A DNA stretch of 64,000 nucleotides from Ottelia alismoides. Its lineage: Eukaryota; Streptophyta; Magnoliopsida; Alismatales; Hydrocharitaceae. How positions within the stretch are numbered: position 1 is the first letter of the stretch; every line of letters starts with the position of its first letter. Below the pieces are notes generated by a model, which was not told where the DNA came from, made no database searches, and worked only from the letters and a program-made list of their open reading frames with translations. A program made the position numbers and the translations under genes. The stretch spans positions 992,001-1,056,000 of the forward strand of contig JAZKJV010001876.1 of assembly GCA_037367405.1 (NCBI GenBank), read 5' to 3'. Positions 41,719 through 53,746 of the stretch are shown in pieces.

Positions 41719-41864
41719 TGTTGGGAAAAATAGAAAAGATGTTTATTCCATAGTTACTTAATCTCTCTTATATTAAGGAGAGGCCTAATGGTAAATTACA
41801 TAAAATGGAAACAAAGAAATGAGAATAACGAAGAGGTACATAGAAAACATAAAAATATCTCTAT
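41719..41864 (-). repeat. 5' LTR of copia F2
   Basis: About 146 bp. It resembles the LTR of D (TGTTGGGAAA...GATGTTTATTCCATAG on plus). The outer end reads ATATCTCTATAG instead of ATATCTCAACA. Confidence 0.7.
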
Positions 41865-42513
41865 AGCATCCTCAGGAGAGTGCATCCATATCTATTGTTG
41901 TACCTCCACGATTCAACAGTCTTTGGGATCGCATAGTAGAAGGCCAGAATTTATATCCTTAGATCAAAGACACATACATGCGTGCCATCAAGGATAAATT
42001 TGATGATTTTGTAGTGAATGAGTCCATTTTGTGGAAAGCTGGTCGAATCGTTGTACCCAACGATGAGCAGTTACGCAGAGACATTCTTGATGAGCCACAC
42101 ATATCAAGATTGTCTATCCATCCTGGTAGTACAAAGATCTGCCATGATCTGCGCCAACATTTCTGATGGGACGGGATGAAATGCGATGGGGCACATCATG
42201 TTAGCATATGCTTGACATGTCAGATGGTCAAGGCTAAGTATAGGAGACCGCTAGGGTTATTGTAGTCTATCCCCATTCAGGAGTGGAAGTAGGAGAGTAT
42301 TTCTATAGATTTGGTCATTAAACTGCTGAGAACACCAAGGTTGCAAAAGTCGATAGTCGGTACTCGGTCGATCGGGTCATTGACTAAGGATTAATCGGTA
42401 GTTGGACGATTAATCGGGATCTTTAATCGTCTTTGATTTTTTAAATATACAAGTCATTTTTATACATATATTATAATATATTTACATAGTTTTATAGAAT
42501 TTTCTACTATCAT

Positions 42514-42668
42514 TGTAGAAATAGTTAGCAGTGTTATTATCTCTTTATGGAGTTTGTTGTTATTTCTTTATTTTCTATAGACCTCTCTGTAATTTACCCT
42601 TAAGGTCTCTCCCTATATAAGAGAGCCTAGGGTTTTCTGAATAAACAACGAAGTCTCTTTTCCCAACA
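42514..42668 (+). repeat. 5' LTR of copia E
   Basis: 155 bp, TGTAGAAATAG...TTCCCAACA, with a TATA-like CCCTATATAAGAGAGCC shared with D. Confidence 0.95.
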
Positions 42669-45072
42669 TGGTATCAAAGCCACCCTAGGGCTCCTCCCTC
42701 CCGCCGCCCCTTCCCCACCCGCCTCCCTCTTCTCGGAATCGCCGCCCTCCCGCCGCTTCTCTCTCTCCAGCGGCAGCCCTCAATCGTCGCCGCCTTCTCC
42801 TTCTCCATCTCCAGCGGCAGCCTTCCATCGCCGTGGTTGGATCCCAGCCTCTAGCGGCCTCCGCCAATAGCCCCTGCCAGCCGCCGAAGGGGATCCCAGC
42901 CCCCAGCGGCCTAGGCATCTCCATATGCTGCCCGCGCACGGCCTCCGGGTGCGTGAACAGCAACACGCACAAGGTCTTCTAGCAGCTCCTAGCAGCTGAA
43001 AGGGCTGTTAGCCTCTTGTTAGGCGTGCCCTAGTTTCTTCCACATCCATTCTATGGATTTGAGTGCGTAACGTCTACATACGCACTCAAATCCGATGCAG
43101 TTTTTCCAGCATCACGTCTACATATCCTAGTTCTTCTCCAAGCGGCAGTATGTCAGAATCAAAAGTTGATACGCCCTCCACCGGCGCATTCAAAGGTCCT
43201 GCGCCAATAGTCAAGATGGACGGGTCTAACTATGAGCTCTGGGCTATGCAGTTTATGAGCCTTATGAAGTCGAATGGTAAGAAACATATTCTTACCGAGG
43301 ATGAGCCCGCAAAGAAGACTGGGATCTATGCCTCATGGGAGGCTGATGATTCCTATGCAAAGGTCTGGTTGTCTGGAACCTTAACGACGGAGATTGCCAA
43401 CGACGTCCTCCATCAGCCCACAGCTAAGGCAATGTGGGAAATTCTTGCCGCCACATATTCGCAAGTGCGAAATGAGACGAAGATGTTGCAGCTTCAGCAC
43501 GACATATTCACAATGAAGCAGAGCGGCAGACCTCTCCGTTCTCTTTATACATCCCTAAGAGGGATGTTCGAGAAGTTATACAGTATCATCCCTCTGACTG
43601 CAACTCCTGAGCAGCAGAAGGCGTTTTGAAACGCCACCATGGTTGGTGTTCTACTTGCGGCCCTTGACCCAGAGTACGATGCAGCTCGATCTCAGATTCT
43701 CGCTGATGCAGTTATTCCTCCAGTTGAGGATGTTTACAGACGGCTTAGCCGCATTCCAGTCTCCTCCAGCTCTTCTACTCCACCTCCTTCAGCGATGGCA
43801 GTCTCGCGTGGGAGAGGTGGACCACCATCTGGCCGTGGTCGTGGACGTGGCCGTGGACCCCAGGGGAGGGGTGGTCGCTTTAGTCAGACATGCTCCTATT
43901 GTCATCGCACAGGACACTCGGAGGAGACATGTTATTCGAAGCATGGATTTCCAGCAACAGCACGTATTGCAGAGCACTCTCAGTCTCCATTGACTTCTAC
44001 TGCAGATAGTCGATTTGACGAACTTGCGGCCCGTCTCCGAGAGATTATGCCACATACTTCTGGTGATTCGTCTGGTGGTTCCTCAGATATTGCTGCCACT
44101 GCCTCTGCCAGTTCTTCCGCAGCCGCAAGCTCCTCAGGTAGATCTACTACATCTCATGATATATCTGACTGGATTATTGATTCTGGAGCCACACATCATC
44201 TCTGCCGAGATAGAGGTAGATTACAGGCCTACAGGGACATTCCTCCCGGACGTTCAGTGCAGATAGCAGATGGTACCCATTCGCCCCTTATTGGACAAGG
44301 GGAGATTTTCCTGTCCTCCACTTTGCAATTACAGAATGTTCTGCATGCTCCTGAGTTCTCAATGAATTTGCTATTTATTAGTCAGATTACGAAGGATTTG
44401 AATTGTCGTGCCATATTTGACCCGTCTTCTCTCATTTTTCAGGACATACTCACGGGCAAGGTGATTGGCTGTGGCTCTGAGCAGAATGGTTTATATCGGC
44501 TGGTCCGGGATTCATATGCTGGTGTCTCCTCTCATTCTGCTGGACCAGTCTCTCCGTACATTTGGCACCTCCGATTTGGTCACCTTCCACTTCAGAAAAT
44601 GCGCCATCTTCTGTCTCAGATCTCTCCTAGTTCTTTGTTTCAATGTGAAGCGTGTCAGTTGGGAAAGCATCACAGGTCGAGCTTCCCACGTCGTCTGAGT
44701 CGGAGCAGTAGCTCCCCTTTTGAGTTGTTACATATAGATATATGGGGTCCAAGTCGTGTTCCCGATCATCAGGGACACAGGTTTTATCTTGTGGTAGTGG
44801 ATGATTTCTCTCGTGTGTCATGGGTCTTTCTTTTGAAAAATAAATCTGAAGCAGGAAATGTGATCAAAAACTTGATTAATGAAGTGTTCAATGTCTTTTT
44901 TGCAAATGTCAAATATGTTCGGACCGATAATGCCCTTGAATTTTGTACACGCTTACTTTCACAATTCCTGTCATCAAAGGGCATTATTCACCAAACTACT
45001 TGTGCATATACCTCACAACAAAATGGTGTCGCGGAAAGGAAGCATCGCCATCTCTTAGATATTACTCGTACA

Positions 45073-48000
45073 TAGAGGTGTTCATGGTAAGCGGGCCGGA
45101 TGGATACCCGATCCGATCCGGATGGTCTTGAACCTGGGTTATTGTGAACCCATTTGGACAGCCCGATCCGGGAATCCATTGAGCATTTGATCCGGCTTTC
45201 ATCGGTGCTCCATCTAGATTGAGTGGAAATCCGGTGGATCGATCCGGTTCCTTGCAGCCACGCCCCGTTCTGGCATTCTCCGTCACCAACTCGTATCCGG
45301 AACGTCTCAAGTTCCTCCCACCCACTAGTCGGCGGTTTCCCGAGTCCGGACTCCTGACGATCCCATTTCATTCCACGCCAGCAACAAAACCCAGCCTTCT
45401 CCGATCAGCGACTACATCAGCCTTCCCGCCTCGTTCTCCTCGGGTTGCTCCAATCCTTACCGCCTCGTTCTCCTCGGTTTCTCCAACAAGTTTGAGAGAC
45501 GAAACTCTAGATTGTTTGGAATACTTGCGTCAAACGTTCAGGTGCATCCTCCTTCTTGATCTCATTTTTTTATTTTGCATATTTTGCATATTAGCATCTC
45601 AAACGTTCAGGTTCATAGTATGCAGTAGTTTGAGAGACGAAACCCTAGATTTCATTTTTCAGACATCAGTACTCTAAGCAGAACCAGGGCCATGTAGCAC
45701 TCACGTTTTACTATAGTGATGCTGGGTGTTGTAGATTTCCCAGATAGAACATGGATTCAAGAAATATCAATATGAACCCCGACTGTGATTTTGAGGACAA
45801 TCCAATTTGAGAATCTTCCGGCATCAGGATTTTGATTCCCAGGTGCTAACACGAGATCATTTGAGAGAACTTTTAAATATCTAACAAAGTATGGCAAGCC
45901 TTGATTTGAACACACCCCTATACCAAACAAAAGGAGTAGCTTTTCCTGACAGTAAAACCACTGCTCGGTGTTCAAATTGTTGAAGGGTGTTCAAGATCTG
46001 ATTTCTATCATGTAGCTGTAGCACTCAAAGTGCCATATAGTTCCATCATAGAGATAGCTTATATACTTTATTCTTGGAAATAAGTTTTTTATGATTACCA
46101 GGCACCTATTTTTTGATAAATCACAAAACTGGAATCTGAAATAAGGAGTGGGAGGAGATGAACACAATCAAATGGATGGTAGACCAGTTGACAGATCAGA
46201 AGATGAACTAAATAGAACCATCAAAAACAAAAACAAAAAAAGAGCAACCTTTTCTGAAGATCAGGTGAGAAGATAATGATATCAACCAGCTGTTGATGTT
46301 GAGCTCGCATTTAGAATTTCCATGGCGAAAACATGAGCAAGAGAAAAAGGTACAAAAGTTCTCCCATCTCATCAAGCTCAGATCAAGACCCTTCCCAAGA
46401 AACTGGAAATAGATACATCAAAGAGAGCTGCACTATTTCGACAAAAATACCCTCATTGGCTCTCACTATGTAGTATGTTCATAATGATGCATTCTGGTTA
46501 GGGCCCTCCAACATTACCCATGCGAAAAATGGTGAATCATTCTCCCACTATAAGTAGGATCAAGTACATGGATTCTTGCTTAAATCCGTGTTGATAGATT
46601 CAACTATTTTTTACGATGTTTGTCAACATTACCCAGGCATTTAAAAAAATTTACTATCAACTATGAATGGCTACATGAATAGGAGCAACCTAAGAGATGT
46701 AGTCACCATACTACAAAAGAAGGGAGTAAAGTTTTCCCGAGAGTTGTCACCAAAATTACTGGGAACAATTAACTGGACTGGTTGCAAGTGCTTTACTAAT
46801 ATAAGCACAAACTTAAGGGTTTATTTCGTGAACATATATTCCTGAAAACCCAAATATACTGTAATTTGCATTCTTTGATTTGAGATGATCTTGCATGTTA
46901 TTGTCACTAGATATTTTCTTAGTTTATTTTGTTAACATGGCTTTTTGGTTATATGATATACTCTTTTTCTGAAAATATTAGATGTCAAGCATAGATGATA
47001 CAATGGACTCTAGTACAGAGGGACGATTTGCAGGTCGTGGTTATGATCATGTAATTCAAAATGAGGCAGTTCATTTGGAGATACCCCACCATCCTACGAA
47101 GTCTTCTAAGGAAATGAGTCAAAGCTCATCTTCTCGCAAATCATCATGGGTTTGGAAACATTACATTGTTGATGATTTAACAAAATCAAGTGAACGTCGA
47201 GGAATGTGCAAATATTGTCAGGAAATCATTAAATGCCCACCCTCTCATGGAACTACTAGTTTGAACAATCACCTGTTGCGATGTGACAAGTTTGTTGGAA
47301 ATGATAAGTTTGAGAAGCTAGAAATGTTACAACGAAGAACTGTGAAAGATGCTGGAGGTACTTCATCCCATTTACAAATGTCTTCTAGATTTGATCAAGA
47401 TGAATGTCGTAAAGCTCTCGTAAAAATGATCATTATCGACGAGATGCCATTTAAAAGTGTAGAAGGTGAGGGATTTCGTCATTTTTGTAGTGTTGCAGTA
47501 CCTCAACTAAAAGTTCCTTCCCGTTTTACAATCTCACGAGAGGCTTTTGATGAGTATGTGAAAGAAAAGGGAGATATCAAGAATTCTATTGCGAAGCTTT
47601 CTTCTAGGATCTCTCTTACAACAGACACGTGGACATCATGTCAAAACTTAAGTTATATGTGTCTAACAGCACATTTCATTGACAATGATTTCCTTTTACA
47701 TAAGAAGATAATTAATTTTTGTCCAATATCAAGTCACTCTGGTGAAGCCATAGGCAAAGCAGTGGAGAATTGCCTACTTGATTGGGGTATTGAAAGAGTT
47801 ATGGCCATTACTGTAGACAACGCAAGCTCCAATGACGTAGGTATTCAATATCTAAGGAAAAGACCTAATAATTGGGGTAACTTGAATTTGAGTTTAGGTA
47901 TCTTCTTGGTTGCTTTCAATTATCTTTCATATTGTTTGTTTAGCTGGGTAAGTTCTCGTCATCCTCTACTGCATATCCATTCTTCAGTCAATTTCATATA

Positions 48001-48780
48001 TGTTTGTTTGTTTGTTTGCATGCATCATGATAACATCCTGCTTACACTGTCAAATTTAGGGATAATACCTGCACTATGGTAGAGAGGCGTGGATAACTTG
48101 ATTTAAGTTTGAAATGACAAATACAACAGATGACAAAATCTTAAATGTTTACCCGTACAGCATTGCTTTGTTTGGGCTAATTACTTACTGGATTAGACGT
48201 GCTGCAGTTTTTAAATTTTTTCCATGCCACAATGCAGGTATTGGTATCTTAGTTGGAATGAGCCTGGAGAGAAGGCAACATTCAGTAGGTGCAAGAAAAT
48301 TGCATGCTTAGATCAATGCCTGAGAGATTTTCCACAATTGTTTCTATTTTTATATTTTCCTGTCTTTTTTTTTGTGATGTACAATTTTCCATGATACGTT
48401 AGTCTTAACAGATGTAAGCATGTTTATTTATTATTTGCTGAGGAGGTTCTGGATGCTATAAGTATGATATTTATGTGCCTGCGGATGTCATGATTATGAT
48501 ATAGAATTTAAGATGACTGTAATCAAAGATAGTAAGATATGCTGAGATCTGATCGGCCTTGTTGTTTATTGTGCTTTGTTATGGTTCATTTGATATGTAT
48601 AAATTTATTGTAGTAACCCGCGGGTACCCGCGGGTACCCGTTACTCATTCAAAAAATTTGGGTACCCATCAGAACCGGGTACCCGTTGAAATGGGGCGGG
48701 TCGACCCGTTGACCCGATATTGATGGGTCGGGGCGGGTTATAATTGAATGGGTCGGGTACCCGCCCCATGAACACCCCTA
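45073..48780 (+). mobile_element. 3.7-kb hAT transposon inserted in copia E
   Basis: A perfect 8-bp TSD CTCGTACA (45065-45072 and 48781-48788). The terminal inverted repeats are TAGAGGTGTTCATGG and, on minus, TAGGGGTGTTCATGG. The left subterminal region carries GATCCG/GGATGG words and the right one palindromic GGGTACCCG repeats (48615-48780), as hAT transposases bind. It carries a truncated transposase gene, so it is probably non-autonomous. Confidence 0.9.
46982..48082 (+). pseudogene. hAT transposase, N-terminal half (BED finger and first catalytic residues)
   Basis: 366-aa frame. The Ser-rich N-terminus leads to a BED-type zinc finger at about residues 55-101 (SSWVWKHY, C76, C79, H97, C101), which binds transposon ends. 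Then comes the catalytic-domain start, with SLTTDTWTS and YMCLTAHFID holding the first catalytic Asp, and AITVDNASSND with the second. After NNWGNL the similarity stops and the frame ends in unrelated hydrophobic residues. The CAAH block, third catalytic residue and C-terminal dimerisation block are absent. A GT-rich junction near 47898 could be an intron donor, but no downstream exon is found before 48780, so I read it as an internal deletion. Confidence 0.8.
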
Positions 48781-51149
48781 CTCGTACATTGTTAATTCAG
48801 AGTTGTGCCCCTATTTCTTTCTGGGGCGATGCTGTTCTTACTGCTTGTTATCTGCTCAATCGAATGCCATCCTCAGTCCTTGGTGAAAAGATACCTATGT
48901 CCATTATTTTTCCAGATAAGGAGTTATTCTCACTAACTCCACGTGTCTTTGGTACTGTTGCTTTTGTGCATCGTCTATCTCCCGGACTTGACAAACTCTC
49001 TCCTAGAGCAGTCAAATGCGTCTTTGTTGGTTATTCCAAAACTCAGAAGGGCTACCGGTGTTATGATCCCACAACTAAGAGATACTTTGTGAGTGCCGAT
49101 GTCACTTTCTTTGAGTCTGTCATGTATTTCTCTCCTGCAGGTGACAGAATGGTACCATCCACTACCACTGATGATATCTATGTCCTCCACCACCTACATT
49201 GAGTACACATGAGTCTTCACCTGTGTCTGTCTCCACGCCAGCACCACCTCCACCACCCCCACCACCTCCTCCACCTCCACCTAATCCACGGCCTATCATA
49301 TCACCGTTACCGAAATTCTATATGCGCCGGTCAGGTCCTGCTCAGACCACACAGCAGCCGATCATCCCGCCTCAGGTATGTTCAGAAAGCATTACTACTG
49401 ACGGGTCAGGTTTGGTACATGTGCAGGATCCTTCAGTACAGGCAGACACTAGCCCATCTCGTACAGCAGATGATGATCTTGATGTTCCGATTGCTATTCG
49501 GAAACAGAAGCGGCAATGTGCCGCTTATCCGTTTGCTTCACAGGTTTCTTTTCACCGTCTCACAGGTGATTTTCAGAGATTTGCCACAGCTTTGTCTTCC
49601 GTGGATATACCACGGACATACCAGGAAGCTTTGCAGAATGAATGCTGGCGATTAGCAATGGAAGAAGAAATGAGGGCCCTGCAGTCTCGTGGCACATGAT
49701 CTTTGGTCCCTGCACCCTCTGATGCATCCGTTGTGAGCTGCAAATGGGTCTTTACAGTCAAATACCATGCAGATGGAACCTTGGATAGGTACAAAGCACG
49801 TTTGGTCGCTCGTGGGTTTACGCAAACCTACGGTGTGGATTACATGGATACATTCTCTCCAGTGGCGAGACATTCTACCCTTCGTATTCTCTTATCTGTT
49901 GCTGTGGTCCGTGATTGGAGTATATCTCAACTAGATGTCAAGAATGCATTTCTGTATGGAGACTTGCAGGAGGAAGTCTACATGCAGCAGCCACCTGGGT
50001 TTACTGCTGAGGGGGAGAAGCAGATGGTCTGTAGACTTCACAAAGCGATATATGGTCGCAAACAGAGCCCCAGAGCATGGTTCCAGAAGTTGTCCAACCT
50101 GATTGAGCAACAAGGATTCAAGAGGTCAAATGCCGATCACTCATTGTTTGTCTAGAAGTCATCGGCAGGTACGGTTGTTATTATGGTCTATGTGGATGAT
50201 ATTCTTGTTACAGGAGATGATGCACAGGGCATAGAAAAGGTGAAGGCATTCCTTGGCCGTCAGTTTGTTACAAAAGATCTTGGGACCCTGAGATACTTTC
50301 TGGGGTTAGAATTTGCAAGGAATGCACAGGGTTTGGTAATGACCCAACGGAAGTATATTACAGACTTCCTGACTGAGACTGGCATGGATGGTTGCAAACC
50401 ATCAAGTATTCCTATGGATCCCAGCGTGAGGCTGTATGATGGTGATACTGATGAAGTAGATAAGAGGAGATATAGAGAGATGGTGGGCAAACTCCTCTAC
50501 ATCACCATAACTCGCCCAGACATTCAATTTGCAGTTAGCAGGGTGAGTCAATTTATGGAGCAGCCAAGACAGGTTCACATGGATGCTATACACATGATAC
50601 TGAGGTATCTAAAGTCTTCTCCAGGTTCAGGGCTGCTATTCAGAAAGTGCACGGACTTATCTGTCTCAGCATGTGCAGATGCAGATTATGCAGGACGTCC
50701 TAAGGACCGAAAATCAACCTCAGGGTTTGCAGTGTTTGTTGGAGGCTCTTTGGTTTCTAGGAAAAGCAAGAAACAAACTGTTGTGGCAAGGTCCAGTGTC
50801 GAATCCGAGTATAGGGCCATGGCTCAAGCCAGTACGGAAATGATGTGGTTTCGCTCAGTACTAGAAGATCTACATGTAGCGGTACCTCTACCTATGAAGC
50901 TTCAGTGTGACAATCAGGCAGCATTGTTCATTGCCAACAATCCAGCTTTTCATGAAAGGACCAAGCATATTGAAGTTGACTGCCATTATACTAGGGACTT
51001 GATCCAGAGAGGATTGATATCTACTGCACATGTGAGCTCAGGAGATCAGACTGCAGATGTATTTACCAAGTCACTGCTCAGAGGACCATTTCAGAGATGT
51101 TCGTCCAAGCTGAGCATGATAGATATCTATGCTCCACCTTGAGGGGGAG

Positions 51150-51304
51150 TGTAGAAATAGTTAGTAGTGTTATTATCTCTTTATGGAGTTTGTTGTTATT
51201 TCTTTATTTTCTATAGACCTCTCTGTAATTTACCCTTAAGGTCTCTCCCTATATAAGAGAGCCTAGGGTTTTCTGAATAAACAATGAAGTCTCTTTTCCC
51301 AACA
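51150..51304 (+). repeat. 3' LTR of copia E
   Basis: 155 bp. The two visible differences from the 5' copy are both C/T changes (AGTAGTG for AGCAGTG, AACAATG for AACAACG). Confidence 0.95.
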
Positions 51305-52116
51305 ATCATAATGAATCAAAAGAAGTAATTCAATTTACATAAAACATTAAGCGTATTAGAATAAGCTTGCTTTTAAAAAAGTAAGAAAATATGGTACCTC
51401 CAAGCAAAAATTGGTTGATTAGTGGACCTAGTCGGAATTAGTCGGTACTCGGTCGGCCACCCCACTTACTAGACTAGTCGGACCTACCAGTCAGGCTAGT
51501 CAGGTGACTTTTACAACATTGGAGAACACCAGGTGGTATGATGCTATTTGAGTCGTTGGTGACAGGTTGACTAAGTCAGCTCATTCCATACATGTCAGCA
51601 TGTCCTACACTCCATCTAGATTGGTCAGATTATATGTGCAAAACATTATTAGGCGCCATGATATACCACGTGCGGTAGCATCTGATGGAGACTCGAGGTT
51701 TACATCTCACTATTGGTATAAGTTCATGCCAGCACTATAGACAGAGCTGAAGATGGGTTCCGCATACCATCTGCAGACCGACGGACAGAGCGAGCGCACC
51801 ATTCAGACGTTGAAGGATTTGCTATGCGCATACACTTTGGAGTAGAAAGGATCATGGAAGAACCACCTACCGTTGGAAGAGTTCACATACAACAACAGCC
51901 ATCGTTCCAGTATAGGTATGGCACCATTCGAAGCTCTATATGGGCGGAGATGCCTCACGGCTCTCAGTTGGCGTGAGGTAGCTGATCATGCTATTTACTC
52001 CGTAGATCTCTTGGAGGAGAGTGCGAGGGCTAATGATCTTGTGAGGCGGAAGCTTCTGACGGCACAAAGCAACCAGAAGAGCTATGCAGATCGTCGGAGA
52101 AGATTTGAAGTTTCAG

Positions 52117-52208
52117 GTAATCTGATCATCTTCTCTTAATCCATTTCAATGTGACTAACTGATATTCATGTTAATCTTCCATATAAAAGGAAATTTCTGT
52201 AAATATAG
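52117..52208 (+). other. intron-like 92-bp insert in the gypsy integrase
   Basis: It sits between RRRRFEV and GDWVFLRVSP, which are adjacent in gypsy integrases. It begins GTAATC after TTTCAG, contains the branch-point-like GTGACTAACTGAT, and ends AAATATAG. The exact junction does not keep frame with the first GT, so alternatives remain. The same 12-mer TTTCAGGTAATC recurs at 52621 just after the chromodomain. Confidence 0.4.
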
Positions 52209-52640
52209 GAGGGAGATTGGGTGTTCCTACGAGTATCTCCCATGAAGGGAGTACAGAGATTTGGTATCTGTGGCAAGTTGGTGCCACGATATGCTGGACC
52301 GTTTGAGATCAATATTTGTGTGGGTAAGGTGGCCTATCAAGTATCCTCTCCTCCACACCTATCAGGCATACACAATGTTTTCCACATATCCAACCTGAGG
52401 AAGTATGTGCACGATCCTCGACACATCATCAGATATGAGAACCTTGACATGAAGCCTGACTTGACATACGAGTAGAGGCCAGTGCAGATACTCAATAGTA
52501 TTGTGAAGAAGCTTCGCAGCAAAGAGATACCCCTAGTCAACGTATTATGGCACCGACATGGTGTCGACGAAGCAACATGGGAGACTGAAGCAGACAAGCG
52601 GGCACAAGACTTGCAGCTCTTTTCAGGTAATCAACAAAAC

Positions 52641-53738
52641 AAGCTCATTTAATTATAAACATGTTGAAAGAACATGGCTTGCTTTTCCTTGAGGTTTTTA
52701 TGAACTCAAAACCCTTTGAGGTATTTTATAGCAACATAAAATCCAGATAAAAAACATAGTGACATTGACCCGAGTCTCGAAGACGAGACTCCATTTGAGG
52801 TTTTCATATTTATGACACCTGAATCCAAATAATTCAGACCCGACCCGATTAAAATCCATTTGATCCGATAAAACTATCGATCAATATTAAATGATATGAA
52901 TCGATCAGTAGATCGTAAATCAAAATTTATTTAGGATCAATCGATCAGAAATCAATTGCATCGTAAAGCGTGCCACCAGAAAAGCCGTGATGCATTTGGA
53001 AACCGTAAAAATGACCCAAGACCATCATAAAATTCGTCTCGATAAATAAGACAACAAAATCGATCGTTCGTAAATCTAAGGTCGTTTGATAATTTTAAAT
53101 CACAAATTTTGATCAAAAATCAAGACCGTATGTCAAATTCTACATTCATTTTGAATCAGAAAAATATGAATATTATACTCATTTTGATTGTCATTCCAGG
53201 ACAGTCGAAACTAGTTATTGTTCATCTGAATCAAAGATTCAGGGAGGAAATAGAGATGACTTTGATATTTCATATAAGAGAGAGATAAAGGTTTAAAAAA
53301 ATAAAAAATAAAATTCAAATTCCAGGACAACCACCACGCATGGCCCCAGGTCTCCTCCATTTGTCAACTTCTAATGTCCTTCTCCCCCTTATTTATATCT
53401 CCAAAGCTTTTTTCTTTTCCAAAATTTCTATATCTCCCAAATCTATCCAAAATCCCGCCGAAGACCCCCCTTCCCTCTTCTCCTCTTTACTGCCGAGCAT
53501 ATGCAGTTGCTGCACTTCATGGAACAATTGAGTTGTTGTCCAAGCAGTTGAGAGGCCAGACAACCATAGATGTTGTCCTCATTACCTGGAACTGCTCCCA
53601 AAAGCTCATGTTGTTGTCCAAAGCCACCAAGGTGCTTTCTTCTTGCTGGAGTTGCAGCACAGCTGTTGCTGCTCCATATTCTGAAGGGGTTGCTTCTCTT
53701 CGTTCCTAGAGCTCTTGTTTCTCATAGAAGCAGTTGAT
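52641..53738 (+). other. probable gypsy 3' region / LTR remnants
   Basis: Follows the chromodomain. It includes CGATCAAT-type repeats (52860-52960), a CAGGGAGGAAATAG purine stretch (about 53230) where a polypurine tract could lie, and a promoter-like stretch with TTATTTATATCTCC (about 53388). The short frame at 53374-53709 has no match. LTR borders cannot be fixed. Confidence 0.35.
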
Positions 53739-53746
53739 GTCTCCTT

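Larger units (their letters stand above)
36920..41864 (-). mobile_element. Element F2: decayed Ty1/copia with insertions
   Basis: Minus strand. The 5' LTR is about 41719-41864 and the 3' LTR 36920-36997. The primer site TGGTATCAGAGCGAC (minus) is at 41704-41718, with a telo-box-like CCCTAACCCTAACCCTAACCC tract beside it (about 41660-41685). The 3' LTR is only 78 bp because of an internal deletion. No TSD was found, and the right end abuts gypsy sequence without the expected CAACA, so this end is damaged. Confidence 0.8.
43150..51142 (+). pseudogene. copia E gag-pol polyprotein with three stops, one frameshift and a hAT insertion
   Basis: Begins MSESKVDTPSTGAFKGPAP and parallels D throughout. 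Gag zinc knuckle CSYCHRTGHSEETC; protease DSGATHHLC; integrase WHLRFGHLP with the zinc-finger His intact; core VVVDDFSRVSW and NGVAERKH; RT VYVDDILVTGDD; RNase H ACADADYAG; end SKLSMIDIYAPP. Lesions: TGA at 43627-43629 where D has Arg (CGA to TGA); the hAT at 45073; loss of one base near 49182 before the Pro-rich linker; TGA at 49697-49699 where D has Trp; TAG at 50153-50155 where D has Gln. All three stops are single C-to-T or G-to-A changes. Confidence 0.95.
42514..51304 (+). mobile_element. Element E: Ty1/copia, nearly full length, carrying a hAT
   Basis: The LTRs 42514-42668 and 51150-51304 (155 bp each) differ at two positions by eye. The 5-bp TSD ATCAT is perfect (42509-42513 and 51305-51309). 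The primer site TGGTATCAAAGCC is at 42669 and the purine tract GAGGGGGAG just before 51150. Without the 3.7-kb hAT it is about 5.1 kb, the same size as D. It inserted into G1. Confidence 0.95.
42336..51521. mobile_element. Element G1: hAT-type MITE, split by copia E
   Basis: The termini CAAGGTTGCAAAAGTC (left) and CAATGTTGTAAAAGTC (right, on minus) lie inside a perfect 8-bp TSD GAGAACAC (42328-42335 and 51522-51529). Without copia E it is about 390 bp. The subterminal regions contain many GTCGG/CGACTAG words; the centre is AT-rich. It is closely related to 57523-57968 and 62228-62630. It inserted into the gypsy integrase between Pro and Gly of a conserved R-T-P-G-G motif. Confidence 0.9.
41865..52640 (+). 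pseudogene. Ty3/gypsy chromovirus integrase-chromodomain relic, interrupted
   Basis: Three pieces. 41865-42335 holds the integrase H2C2 zinc finger (SIHPGSTKICHDL, then CLTCQMVKAKYRRPLG) with stops. 51522-52116 holds the core with MEEFTYNNSHRSSIGMAPFEALYGRRC. 52209-52640 holds VFLRVSPMKGVQRFG, KLVPRYAGPF, YQVSSPPHLSGIHNVFHISNLRKY and, after a stop at 52473-52475, a chromodomain (PVQILNSIVKKLRSKEIPL, then VLWHRHGVDEATWETE). Chromodomains guide integration of this gypsy clade towards particular chromatin. No RT or gag remains. G1 with copia E splits the core, and copia F2 abuts the left side. Confidence 0.85.

Noticed and set aside
42336..42513. copia E LTR extending left to 42336
   Set aside because: The AT-rich stretch left of 42514 matches MITEs G2 and G3, not the 3' LTR of E, and ends at the ATCAT duplication.
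42685..42972. Gly/Arg-rich minus-strand frame in the copia E leader
   Set aside because: Low-complexity CCG/CTC-rich untranslated leader read backwards.
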